The position numbers were made by a program, and so were the translations under genes. From assembly GCA_041573795.1 (NCBI GenBank), contig JBFFQB010000080.1, positions 1 through 15,551 on the forward strand: DNA of 15,551 nucleotides, in the 5' to 3' direction. The first letter of the stretch is position 1. Each line of letters begins with the position of its first letter. Of this stretch, positions 6,477 to 14,653 are shown one piece after another. The notes under the pieces are model-generated. The model searched no databases. It was not told the origin of the DNA and saw only the letters and a program-made list of their open reading frames with translations. The DNA comes from E44-bin32 sp041573795 (GTDB lineage Bacteria > Chloroflexota > Anaerolineae > Anaerolineales > E44-bin32).

Positions 6477-8192
6477 TCAGACTTCTGCCGGTTTTGACGC
6501 TCTGGCCCGCTGGAGCGCCTGAATAGCGTCCCAGATCAAGAGCAGCGCGGCGACAAGCAGCACCAGGCAAATTACCCCGATCAGAGCCGATGCAATAACC
6601 GCCTGTGTCGTTTCAGCTGCCGGCAGTTTAATGAACAGATTTACATACGCCACGTACAGCAGGGCGGCGATATCGGTCACAATCATAAAGATCGCCGGGT
6701 AAAACGCCCAGTTGTACTTTCTGCCCTCTGAAAGTAACCACAACGAGACCAACAACAGAGCGAGGCCAGCCATAAGCTGATTCGAGGCACCAAAAGCGAC
6801 CCAAATCGTCAGCCACGGAATGATCCAGACAAACAATGCTGTCAGGGCCAAGGCAACCAGGCTACCCACGTGGATGTTCTTCATCGCCGGGATCGCATCG
6901 CCCACCATCTCGGCGCTTGCGACACGCATGAAACGAACCACCAACTGCATGATGGTAATCGCCATGATGGTCAGGAACACCGAGCCATAGGCGACACCAA
7001 AGCCCTGAGGGATGCCAATTCGACTCAGGAAACTGGCAAGGCCACCTGCAAACACAGCCAAAGCAGCGCCTGATCCGCCAGCATCAAGGAATCCCTGATA
7101 ACTTCCGAAGGCCACCGTAGCGGTCAAAAACGCCATGATCGCAAAACCGGCTTCCATGAACATCGCGCCGCCACCTACGGGAAGTGCGTCAGTCTCCTTC
7201 TCCAGTTGACGGGCCGTCCCGGAGGTCGAAACAAGGCTGTGCCAGCCAGAGATCGCACCGCAGGCAATCGTGACAAAGAGCATTGGCCAGAGCGGACCCA
7301 CTGCAGCTGTAAATCCGGTAAACGCCGGAAAATCACCCATGCCCGGACGCCAGATGAGCAAACCGAGCAGGCCACCAACCATTCCCAGAGTGACAATCCA
7401 GAAAGAAACGTAGTTCACTGGTTGGGCAAATGACCAGATCGGGAGAACGGATCCCAGGTAGCAGAAGAGCAGCATAAGCAAGGTGCCTACAACAGCCGCC
7501 TGCGTGTTTCCTAGAAAGACGATTGGAGAATCTGCACCGCCATATAGACTGGCAAAGAAGTTGGAAACAGCCGGTAAGGTTCCAACCCAAATGCCCACAA
7601 AGGTCAGGATGACTGTGATCACGCTGGTCAGAATGATGTCTTGTTTCCATTTGTAGGTCATCTGTCCGGCAATCACGCCCATTAAAACAAGGGCGATCAT
7701 GCCAAAGGGCACCTGTGGTTTGACCATCAAAGCCTTGCCAACTGCATTTCCGAACGCACCCATGATCAACAGGAGATAAAAGTAGATAAAGATCAATAGG
7801 ATGGTTCGAGCACGCGGGGAGATCAGCTTGTAACTAAGCGCGCTCATAGTCTCTCCCTCGCGACGCACTCCCATAATCAAGCTGCCATAGTCCTGGACCC
7901 AACCAATGAAGAAGACGCCCAGGATAATCCAGAGCAACGCCGGCAACCACCCCCATTGGAGAGCAACAATGGGACCCGTTAGAGGTGCTAATGCAGCAAC
8001 AGATTTGAACTGGTAGCCGAAGAGAACATTGCGGCTGGCAGGAGTGAAGTCAACTCCATCCATGTACATCTTGGCAGGAGTGGCTTTTGTATCGCTAGGT
8101 TGAACAATATCCCTATTGATCCGTCGGGCATAGACACCATATCCGATCCCTATTCCGAGTGCACCCAGTATTAGGACGAGTAAAGAATTCAT
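6477..8192 (-). CDS. cstA: CstA family (carbon starvation) transporter
   Basis: A 571-aa polytopic membrane protein (roughly 14 hydrophobic segments) of the CstA family; characterised members import peptides or pyruvate. Family landmarks are VLFGYQFKSVAALAPLTG (56-73), GWVQDYGSLIMGVRREG (97-113) and CGAISGWHSLVSTSGTARQL (311-330), followed by GGAMFMEAGFAIMA. E. coli CstA and BtsT are about 700 aa; this belongs to the shorter form common outside Proteobacteria. The ATG at 8192 has a strong AAAGGAGTGA site 9 nt upstream. It is first in a leftward cluster with a thioredoxin-like gene, small paralogs and ArsA-like ATPases. In E. coli, CstA-type transporters work with a small partner (YbdD/YjiX type); the small proteins here may fill such a role (inference). 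Substrate cannot be read from sequence. Confidence 0.93.
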   Translation of the reverse strand: MNSLLVLILGALGIGIGYGVYARRINRDIVQPSDTKATPAKMYMDGVDFTPASRNVLFGYQFKSVAALAPLTGPIVALQWGWLPALLWIILGVFFIGWVQDYGSLIMGVRREGETMSALSYKLISPRARTILLIFIYFYLLLIMGAFGNAVGKALMVKPQVPFGMIALVLMGVIAGQMTYKWKQDIILTSVITVILTFVGIWVGTLPAVSNFFASLYGGADSPIVFLGNTQAAVVGTLLMLLFCYLGSVLPIWSFAQPVNYVSFWIVTLGMVGGLLGLLIWRPGMGDFPAFTGFTAAVGPLWPMLFVTIACGAISGWHSLVSTSGTARQLEKETDALPVGGGAMFMEAGFAIMAFLTATVAFGSYQGFLDAGGSGAALAVFAGGLASFLSRIGIPQGFGVAYGSVFLTIMAITIMQLVVRFMRVASAEMVGDAIPAMKNIHVGSLVALALTALFVWIIPWLTIWVAFGASNQLMAGLALLLVSLWLLSEGRKYNWAFYPAIFMIVTDIAALLYVAYVNLFIKLPAAETTQAVIASALIGVICLVLLVAALLLIWDAIQALQRARASKPAEV

Positions 8193-8330
8193 AGTAGTTC
8201 ACTCCTTTTGCCTTTCAGAAAAAAATATTAATCAAGCAAGGTGTCTCCAAGGATTGTATGAAATCGTTTCTCCTTTCCTAATCGATGCCCAACCCGAAAC
8301 AAGCCACATGCACGGCTGAGCTTGCATCAT

Positions 8331-8374
8331 TTGAACTGCGATTCACCATGATGACTCGCAAGAACGCAGTTCAA
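8331..8374. repeat. Perfect 10-bp inverted repeat at the cstA transcription start
   Basis: TTGAACTGCG (8331-8340) and CGCAGTTCAA (8365-8374) are exact reverse complements with a 24-nt spacer. The right arm overlaps the palindrome CAATCGATTG (8372-8381). Relative to the leftward promoter at 8378-8406 the repeat spans about +1 to +42, so it could be an operator or a 5'-terminal mRNA hairpin. Each arm carries a TGAACTG half-site also seen at 8462. Confidence 0.6.
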
Positions 8375-8377
8375 TCG

Positions 8378-8406
8378 ATTGTAGAAAGAATATGGATACC
8401 GCTCAA
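8378..8406 (-). promoter_or_regulatory. Predicted sigma70-type promoter for cstA
   Basis: On the minus strand TTGAGC (8406-8401) is followed after exactly 17 nt by TACAAT (8383-8378). The -10 matches consensus at 5 of 6 positions and the -35 at 4 of 6. Transcription would start near 8372, giving a leader of about 180 nt before cstA. Confidence 0.5.
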
Positions 8407-8461
8407 TTCACAAAAGGTGTTCTCTAACCGCTAAAACCCATGACGCGCGGGTGGGAGGTGG

Positions 8462-8522
8462 TGAACTGTTCGGTTGTGGTGAAATTGAGTTGTGGAGTTC
8501 ATCGCCCTGTTCACTGTTGAAC
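8462..8522. promoter_or_regulatory. Cluster of GAAC/GTTC dyads, candidate operator
   Basis: GAACTGTTC (8463-8471) is a dyad with a 1-nt centre. GTTCA-CTGT-TGAAC (8509-8522) is a perfect 14-bp dyad, and a further GTTCA occurs at 8497-8501. The sites sit between the leftward cstA promoter and the rightward promoter and share the TGAAC half-site with the inverted repeat at 8331-8374. The likely binder is unknown; the adjacent LuxR-type regulator is an obvious candidate. Confidence 0.4.
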
Positions 8523-8612
8523 ATCTAGATGATCGTCAATGATGGAATCTTTCACCAATAAATACTGATATGACGAACCTTCAACAAGTTTTAGGGGTCT
8601 CGGCCGGAAGGC

Positions 8613-8641
8613 TTGAGAACGGTCGGGGCCAAATGTATAAT
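8613..8641 (+). promoter_or_regulatory. Near-consensus sigma70-type promoter facing the regulator gene
   Basis: TTGAGA (8613-8618) and TATAAT (8636-8641) are separated by exactly 17 nt; together 11 of 12 positions match consensus. Transcription would begin near 8648, about 278 nt upstream of the regulator's ATG, implying a long leader. Confidence 0.6.
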
Positions 8642-8894
8642 ATGACGAAATACAACCTGTTGCAACTTAGTCCAAAAATTCACAAATTGTTGCTTGCTTG
8701 CCAACACTCCCATCCTCCGAAAAAGCCATCGCCTCTCCCCTACCGGAATACCCCAACATGGACAATCGATAAATATCTCACGCGGGTAGGCACATCCAAC
8801 CTGTCGAGTTTGAGCAGCCAGGGCATCCCATCCGTTGAAATTAGAAGGATGTACCAGTCAGCTAAAGCTCAGATTATTCTTGATCCCACTCCTA

Positions 8895-8900
8895 TATAAT
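8895..8900 (+). promoter_or_regulatory. Possible second -10 box close to the regulator start
   Basis: A perfect TATAAT (within CCTATATAAT) lies 25 nt before the ATG at 8926. The -35 position at the right distance (GATTAT) is poor, so this would need an activator, or may simply be an AT-rich stretch. Confidence 0.25.
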
Positions 8901-8925
8901 CGCTTCAGCAGCACCGGAATCGATT

Positions 8926-11613
8926 ATGTCTCAATTTTCAAACCTCCTTGAGAGCAAGCTCAAGATTCCCCATCTCCCGACACAGATGGTGACTCGGCCG
9001 CGCCTCTTCAACGCTCTAGATAACACCCTCCAACCTTTCCAGCGCATGACATTGATCTCCGCCCCCACGGGTTATGGTAAGACCTCGTTGGTCAGTGCAT
9101 GGATCCAAGCGCGCAAGCTGCCGGCAGCCTGGCTGACACTCGAGGAGCAGGATAACGACCCCGCACGCTTCACAAGCTACCTTCTGGCAGCTCTGGAGAA
9201 AGCAAACCCCGAATTCAAAGCTCCTGAACTCTTGACCGGACCTTATACTGGGGCTGAACTTGAAAGTTCAACCTTGATCCCCTTACTCAATCTGATCGCG
9301 GGCGCAGAGCGCACCGTACTGATTGTGCTCGATGACTATCATTGCATCAAGAACCAGAGTGTGCATCATATCGTTGGCTACCTCCTGGAAAACATGCCTT
9401 TCTGCGCACATCTGCTTCTACTTACGCGTGCAGATCCTCCCTTACCTATCGCCAGATTGCGGGGACGGGGCCAATTAAATGAACTTCGCATGGAGGATTT
9501 ACGCTTTAACCCGGAAGAAACGAGATCCTTCCTGGAGGGTTATAAGGATCTTCGCTTGAATGGTAATGAGATCAAGATCCTGAATCGACGAACCGAAGGT
9601 TGGATCGCCGGCTTGCAGATGGCAGCAGTATCTCTCCAGGGTCATAGCAACCAGCAAGCTGTGATCGAAGACTTCTCGGGAGATCATCACTACATCATGG
9701 ATTTCCTTCTGGATGAAGTCCTGCGCCAACAGCCCCCCGAAATTCAGCGGTTCTTGTTATACACCTCCATTCTGAATCGATTAAACGGCTCGCTGTGTGA
9801 TGCGTTGCTGGCAGGGCTCGAACCCCGCCTACCGGCAAGTAAAGATGTCTTGCAGGGGCTGGAGCAAGCAAACTTATTTATCATCCGCCTTGATGAAAAG
9901 CGAGAGTGGTTCCGTTACCACCGGCTCTTTACTGATTTGCTCCAGGGCCGGTTACAGAGCCGGGAGGCTGACACCATCGGGATGCTGCATAAACGCGCCA
10001 GCTCCTGGTTTGAATCGCAAAACCTTTATGATGAAGCCATTCAACATGCGTTCATGAGCGAGGATACCGGCTTGGCGGCCGATCTCGTGGAACGCGTTTC
10101 CCAGGATTTACTCATGCGCAGCGAGACTGCAACCCTTCTTCAATGGCTGCAGCGATTACCCAGGGAGCAGATCACTTCTCGGCCGCGTTTAGCCGCCTAC
10201 CAGGCCTGGGCTTTGCTCTTCCAGGGTGCCCCTTTAAGTGTTGTCGAAGCCCAGCTCATCCAAGCTGATCAAAGCCAGCACCAAGATCCTCCGGGCGCTG
10301 CAGCTTTATTAGAAGCCTTTGTAGCCCTCTCGCAGGGTAAAGTGGCGTTGGGATTGGATCGCTCAGAATATGCTCTCGAAGTGCTCCCCCCGGATGAACA
10401 TTACCTACGCGATTTCGCTACATTCTGTGTAGCTGGCGCGCGCATCGCCGCGGGCGAATTGGAAAGTGGCATTCAACTGCTTGAAGATACCACCAAACTT
10501 GTTGAACGTGCTCGCAATCCTTCCTCTGCGGTGATCTTTCTCACCGAGCTGGCCGAAATGCGATGGAAAGAAATGCAGCTGGATGAAGCGATAGCCTTTT
10601 ATCAGAGAGCGCTCGCTGCCGGGACCGATGAATCAGGGAAGAAACTTCCAATCGCAGGTCGGGCACTGATCGGACTGGGCAATTTGGCGCTAGAACGTTA
10701 TGACCTGGAGCAAGCCGAAAGCTTGTTGCAGGAGGGGATCCAATTGACAGAACGTTGGAGCTTGATCGGCACTTTGGAAGCACATGTCTTCATGGTCATG
10801 CTGCATTTTGCGCGAGGCGCTCGCGAGAAGATCGAGCAGGAATTTAGGCTGCTCTATGACCTGGCCCGACGCTTCGATGCATCGCAGATTGATGACCATG
10901 TCGTCGAAATGGTCGAGGCGGATATTAATGTGAGGCAAGGTGACCTGGAAGCCGCACACGCATGGGTCGCCAAACGCGGCCTTGATCAGGCTCCTTCGAA
11001 GCTCCCGCAGGTATACACCGAAGACTATCTCACCTCTCGCCTTTATAAATACGAGCTGCCCATCCTCATTCGTCTATTTATCGCTGAAAAGCGCTACGAA
11101 CAAGCTGATCAAGCGATCGAGCAGTTGATCCTACAATCGAAAGAGGCCAACCGACCCTTTCTTCTGCTTGAAGCGGAGATCCTGCGCGCATCCTTACTCC
11201 AGGCAAGGTCCAACACTGATGCGAGCCTGGCTGCACTACGTCGAGCGCTCGAGATGGCACGGCCTAGCGGGAGCGCGCGCTTATTCCTTGCCGAAGGAGA
11301 TCACCTGCTGAAACTCCTACGAAAGGGGCGTTCCACATGGGATTCGCCGGAATTACTCCAGTTTGTTGATTTCCTGCTTCGTAAATTCGATCCTCGCAGC
11401 GTAATTGACCCCAGCAAACTCGACACGCTAAGCCAGCGCGAGCTGGAGGTTCTCCAACACCTCCCAAGTGACAAGACCCTTGAGGCAGTGGCAGAAGAAC
11501 TCATTATCTCGGTCAATACAGTCCGCAGTCATGTAAAGAGCATTTACGCCAAGCTGGAAGTGCACAGTCGCCTTCAGGCAGTTGAAAAAGCACGCCATCT
11601 AAATTTGCTTTAA
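8926..11613 (+). CDS. MalT-like LuxR-family transcriptional regulator (STAND ATPase)
   Basis: An 895-aa regulator with the MalT layout. The N-terminus starts with KLKIPHLPTQMVTRPRL, typical of the family. Walker A APTGYGKT is at 46-53, the Walker B VLIVLDDYH at 131-139, and the LLTRADPPLPIARLRGRGQL segment at 165-184 is characteristic of LuxR STAND proteins. A long helical TPR-type sensor region (about 330-800) follows, and the C-terminal LuxR helix-turn-helix covers 832-895 (LSQRELEVLQ to LNLL, with SVNTVRSHVKSIYAKL as recognition part). Such proteins bind a small inducer plus ATP, oligomerise and activate transcription; the inducer here is unknown. The ATG at 8926 has only a weak CGGAA site 6 nt upstream. 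Its targets may be the divergent cstA cluster, the downstream PEP-synthase-like genes, or both (inference). Confidence 0.93.
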   Translation: MSQFSNLLESKLKIPHLPTQMVTRPRLFNALDNTLQPFQRMTLISAPTGYGKTSLVSAWIQARKLPAAWLTLEEQDNDPARFTSYLLAALEKANPEFKAPELLTGPYTGAELESSTLIPLLNLIAGAERTVLIVLDDYHCIKNQSVHHIVGYLLENMPFCAHLLLLTRADPPLPIARLRGRGQLNELRMEDLRFNPEETRSFLEGYKDLRLNGNEIKILNRRTEGWIAGLQMAAVSLQGHSNQQAVIEDFSGDHHYIMDFLLDEVLRQQPPEIQRFLLYTSILNRLNGSLCDALLAGLEPRLPASKDVLQGLEQANLFIIRLDEKREWFRYHRLFTDLLQGRLQSREADTIGMLHKRASSWFESQNLYDEAIQHAFMSEDTGLAADLVERVSQDLLMRSETATLLQWLQRLPREQITSRPRLAAYQAWALLFQGAPLSVVEAQLIQADQSQHQDPPGAAALLEAFVALSQGKVALGLDRSEYALEVLPPDEHYLRDFATFCVAGARIAAGELESGIQLLEDTTKLVERARNPSSAVIFLTELAEMRWKEMQLDEAIAFYQRALAAGTDESGKKLPIAGRALIGLGNLALERYDLEQAESLLQEGIQLTERWSLIGTLEAHVFMVMLHFARGAREKIEQEFRLLYDLARRFDASQIDDHVVEMVEADINVRQGDLEAAHAWVAKRGLDQAPSKLPQVYTEDYLTSRLYKYELPILIRLFIAEKRYEQADQAIEQLILQSKEANRPFLLLEAEILRASLLQARSNTDASLAALRRALEMARPSGSARLFLAEGDHLLKLLRKGRSTWDSPELLQFVDFLLRKFDPRSVIDPSKLDTLSQRELEVLQHLPSDKTLEAVAEELIISVNTVRSHVKSIYAKLEVHSRLQAVEKARHLNLL

Positions 11614-11630
11614 TCCCTCGCCTCATCCAT

Positions 11631-11658
11631 GGGTGATTTTTCTGAGGATCACCCTTTT
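11631..11658 (+). terminator. Rho-independent terminator after the regulator gene
   Basis: GGGTGAT (11631-11637) pairs with ATCACCC (11648-11654) around a 10-nt loop and is followed directly by TTTT and then AT. It begins 17 nt after the regulator's stop codon. The stem is short (7 bp), so termination may be partial and some read-through into the next gene is likely. Confidence 0.65.
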
Positions 11659-11698
11659 ATGTGAAGACTCCAGCCAGCGCTGGTACTACTATGGGGCC

Positions 11699-11989
11699 AT
11701 GTTGGACGACAAGCCTGGCTCAAAAGTGGGCTCAGATATTCGCTGGAAATATGAAATCCGTCTGCGAGGTTCGCTCAATCAGCACTGGGCTGAATGGTTC
11801 AATGGATCCACAGTCAGAATCGAAAGTTCTGCAAAAGATCCTTCCATCACTACGATTTATTGCCAGGCATTGGATCAGGCTAAATTACGTGGGATCCTGA
11901 ATAAATTATGGGATTTGAACCTGAAGCTGCTATCGGTTCGCAAGATCTGCGATCCTCCTGCTGACAAGAGCTTATCGGAAGGTTCATAA
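11699..11989 (+). CDS. Small protein of unknown function between the regulator and the PEP-synthase-like gene
   Basis: A 96-aa predicted cytosolic protein. A KYEIRLRGSL strand (about 17-26) is followed by WAEWFNGSTVRIE and, near the end, LRGILNKLWDLNLKLLSVRK. This alternating strand and helix pattern resembles a small alpha/beta domain that I have seen beside LuxR-type regulators and as stand-alone genes in Chloroflexota; its function is not known to me. The ATG at 11699 is chosen because the only earlier in-frame starts lie in or next to the terminator hairpin, although no good ribosome-binding site is seen. It is followed by the PEP-synthase-like gene after 41 bp, in the same orientation, so it likely shares that transcript. 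Real protein: fairly sure. Function: unknown. Confidence 0.7.
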   Translation: MLDDKPGSKVGSDIRWKYEIRLRGSLNQHWAEWFNGSTVRIESSAKDPSITTIYCQALDQAKLRGILNKLWDLNLKLLSVRKICDPPADKSLSEGS

Positions 11990-12030
11990 GAAATTCAATC
12001 CTGGGTTGCACTCAGGGACTGGAGAGAGAA

Positions 12031-14643
12031 ATGTCTCAACAAATTGTACTTTCAATCAATGATCAAGCAGCAAACCTTGAGAAAGTCGGCGGAAAAGGGG
12101 CTTCTCTCGCCCGTTTATATAATGCGGGCTTCCCTGTGCCGGGTGGTTTTCATGTCAGCACAGAAGCCTACCGCAGGTTTGTAGCGAAGAATGAGCTCCA
12201 GCCGCTCATTGAAGCTGCGCTTGAAAAAGTGGATCCAGAGAAGCCGTCAACCCTGGAAGATGCTGCACGCTCGATCCAGAACGACTTCCTCAACGCCTCA
12301 ATCCCAGCTGATATCGCCGGTGAAATCGCTGACGCCTATGGGGACCTGCGCGGCACGAACCCCGCTGTAGCCGTGCGCTCCTCCGCAACTGCCGAAGACC
12401 TGCCCGAAGCCTCCTTCGCCGGTCAGCAGGAAAGCTACCTTAATGTCTGCGGCGCAGACCACGTTTTAGAAGCAGTTAAAAAATGCTGGAGTAGCCTCTG
12501 GACTGCACGAGCAATCGGGTACCGGCTGCGCCAGGAAATTGACCAGCAAGGTATCGCCCTGGCGGTCGTCGTCCAACTTCTGGTAAACGCCGAAGTCGCC
12601 GGTATCCTCTTCACCGCCAACCCCATAAGCGGCGTAAGAGACCACTCGCTGATAAACGCTGCCTGGGGCTTGGGAGATGCAGTCGTTGGAGGCCGGGTGA
12701 CACCCGACGAGTATGTGGTGGATAAAGCCAGGGGCTGCATCATCAGCAAGAAGATCGCGGAAAAAGAGGTGATGACTGTCCGGATTGATGGCACAACCGA
12801 GGATCGACAGGTTTCAAAGAATCTGCGCAAAGCGCCAGCCTTACAGGACGAAGACTTAATCGCCCTTTCAAACATGGGCGCTGAAATCGAGAACCTATAT
12901 GGCGGGCCCATGGATATTGAGTGGACGCTCGCCGATGGGAGCCTCTCCATTGTTCAGGCCAGACCTATCACGGCACTCCCCGAACCAGGAACAGCCCCTA
13001 CCGATTGGCCGATCCCAGATCCTAAGGGGCGCTACCTGCGAGCCAGCATCGTCGACATGATGCCAGATCCGCTCTCGCCGCTGTTTAGCACGATGGGTAT
13101 CCCCAGCTACAACAAAGCCATCATCCAGATGATGGTAGACCTGGCCAACGCGAAGGAAGACCGGCTTCCCCCCGAGATCATCATCACCATTAATGACTAC
13201 GCTTACATGACCGCCGGTTTCTCGGCCATAGAGTGGTGGGAGATGCTGTCAAAGCTGGCCCCCAAGATGCCGCGCCTTATCCGCGAGGGTCCGGCTCACT
13301 TTCGCGAGCAAGCACTGCCAGACTACCAGGCAGCAGTGGCCGAGCTCGAAAAAACGGCTATTGGGGATTTGTCCGCCAGGGAACTCTGGGATGATGCCCA
13401 CGATCTAATACGCGCCGCCGTTTACCATCTCTCGATTCTGCAAGTTGATACGCTCGGTGCGGCTGCTGGTAGCGAAGGTTTATTCACTTCGCTTTACAAC
13501 AAGTTATACCGCCGGGAAGGAGACCCCCCTGCACCAGTTTTCTTGATGGGCTACGATACAACACCGATTCAGTTGGAAAAGTCGGTTTTCGACCTGGCGC
13601 AATCGGCAAAAGGGCATGAAGATCTGCTAGCCTACTTGCTCAACACGCCATCTTCAAAACTCACTGTGGATCTCCAAAGCGAGACACCCCCTGTAGATGT
13701 CACCACAGAAGCCTGGAACACCTGGAGAACTGAGTTTAAAGCGCATCTGAAACTTTTTGGCCACATCCTCTACGACATCGACTTCGCTAAGACGATCCCA
13801 GCTGAAAACCCAATTCCAATGCTCGAGACGATGAAGATGTATCTGCGGGACGAAGGTGCCAATCCCCATGAACGTCAGGGTAGGTTGGCCCAGGAACGAG
13901 AACAGGCCATCGCCGATCTCATGGGCCGTGCGCGTGGGTTACGTGGTTGGGCGATCAAGAAATCGCTCGGTTGGGCACAATCGTTGGCAAGAGTACGCGA
14001 GGATAGTGTCGCCTCGCTCGGCCTGTCTTACCCGCGCCTGCGGCAGGTGCTGCTCGAACTGGGAGGTCGCATGAGCGCAGCCGGTGCTCTTGAATACGCA
14101 GAGGATATCTTCTGGCTGTACAAATCCGAGGTTGAATCCACGCTGGAAGCCCTTGATCGCCAGGACCCCCTGGAGTCTCTCGATTTGCAGGTGAATGCGC
14201 GCAAAGCACGCATTGAGGCAGAAAGACAACTCATGCCACCCAGCCAGATCCCCGATTCCAAGACCTACATGGGACTTCCGGTGGAGGCATTCGTACCGCA
14301 TGAAGGTGAACAGCAGGAAGGCAAACTGATTGGCGTGGGGGCAAGCGCAGGGAGTATTACAGGAGAAGCCTGCGTCTTGCACGGGCCCGAAGATTTCGAC
14401 GCCATGAAGAAGGGCGGCATACTCGTGGCGAAGATGACCACCCCCGCCTGGACTCCACTTTTTGCGATGGCCGCTGGGATCGTCACAGATATTGGCGGAC
14501 CCCTGAGCCATGGATCGATCGTCGCCCGCGAGTACGGTATCCCGGCTGTCCTTGGCACCGGCATGGCAACACGGATGATCCAACACGGCCAGCAGATCAC
14601 CATCGATGGTGATGCCGGTCTGGTGATCTTGGTGGAAGGCTAG
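12031..14643 (+). CDS. PEP-synthase-like / rifampicin phosphotransferase-like enzyme
   Basis: An 870-aa protein with the three-part layout of the PEP-utilising enzyme family. An N-terminal ATP-grasp domain carries VGGKGASLARL (19-29), AVRSSATAEDLPEASFAGQQ (114-133) and MDIEWT through QARPITAL (294-316). A middle domain (about 330-770) opens with the RASIVDMMPDPLSPLF motif (around 338-353). A C-terminal swivelling domain has GGPLSHGSIVAREYGIPAV, whose His827 is the predicted phosphocarrier. Length and His position fit rifampicin phosphotransferase (Listeria enzyme 867 aa, His825) better than housekeeping PEP synthase. RPH transfers the beta-phosphate of ATP to rifamycin via the His; whether this copy acts on a rifamycin or another acceptor cannot be told. 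GGAG lies 6 nt before the ATG. A second family member follows at once. Confidence 0.88.
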   Translation: MSQQIVLSINDQAANLEKVGGKGASLARLYNAGFPVPGGFHVSTEAYRRFVAKNELQPLIEAALEKVDPEKPSTLEDAARSIQNDFLNASIPADIAGEIADAYGDLRGTNPAVAVRSSATAEDLPEASFAGQQESYLNVCGADHVLEAVKKCWSSLWTARAIGYRLRQEIDQQGIALAVVVQLLVNAEVAGILFTANPISGVRDHSLINAAWGLGDAVVGGRVTPDEYVVDKARGCIISKKIAEKEVMTVRIDGTTEDRQVSKNLRKAPALQDEDLIALSNMGAEIENLYGGPMDIEWTLADGSLSIVQARPITALPEPGTAPTDWPIPDPKGRYLRASIVDMMPDPLSPLFSTMGIPSYNKAIIQMMVDLANAKEDRLPPEIIITINDYAYMTAGFSAIEWWEMLSKLAPKMPRLIREGPAHFREQALPDYQAAVAELEKTAIGDLSARELWDDAHDLIRAAVYHLSILQVDTLGAAAGSEGLFTSLYNKLYRREGDPPAPVFLMGYDTTPIQLEKSVFDLAQSAKGHEDLLAYLLNTPSSKLTVDLQSETPPVDVTTEAWNTWRTEFKAHLKLFGHILYDIDFAKTIPAENPIPMLETMKMYLRDEGANPHERQGRLAQEREQAIADLMGRARGLRGWAIKKSLGWAQSLARVREDSVASLGLSYPRLRQVLLELGGRMSAAGALEYAEDIFWLYKSEVESTLEALDRQDPLESLDLQVNARKARIEAERQLMPPSQIPDSKTYMGLPVEAFVPHEGEQQEGKLIGVGASAGSITGEACVLHGPEDFDAMKKGGILVAKMTTPAWTPLFAMAAGIVTDIGGPLSHGSIVAREYGIPAVLGTGMATRMIQHGQQITIDGDAGLVILVEG

Positions 14644-14653
14644 GAGATTAATC

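Larger units (their letters stand above)
8193..8925. other. Divergent regulatory region without a convincing gene
   Basis: This 733-bp gap separates cstA (leftward) from the LuxR-type regulator (rightward). It contains a leftward promoter, a rightward promoter, a TATAAT close to the regulator's start, a 10-bp inverted repeat and several TGAAC/GTTCA dyads, each listed separately. A 109-codon open frame (8570-8899) is judged non-coding: the rightward promoter lies inside it, it has no ribosome-binding site, and its composition matches no family I know. Confidence 0.6.

Noticed and set aside
6340..6570. Longer version of the thioredoxin-like protein reaching into cstA
   Set aside because: The extra residues are Gly/Arg/Ser-rich with no fold signature and overlap cstA's C-terminus; the ATG at 6339 has a good ribosome-binding site.
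8570..8899. Rightward 109-codon open frame upstream of the regulator gene
   Set aside because: The strong promoter at 8613-8641 lies inside it, no ribosome-binding site precedes it, and the residue composition (many Ser, Pro, His, Lys without pattern) matches no family I know.
11633..11698. GTG start for the 96-aa gene, 22 codons further upstream
   Set aside because: The GTG lies inside the stem of the predicted terminator and has no ribosome-binding site; the ATG at 11699 is preferred.
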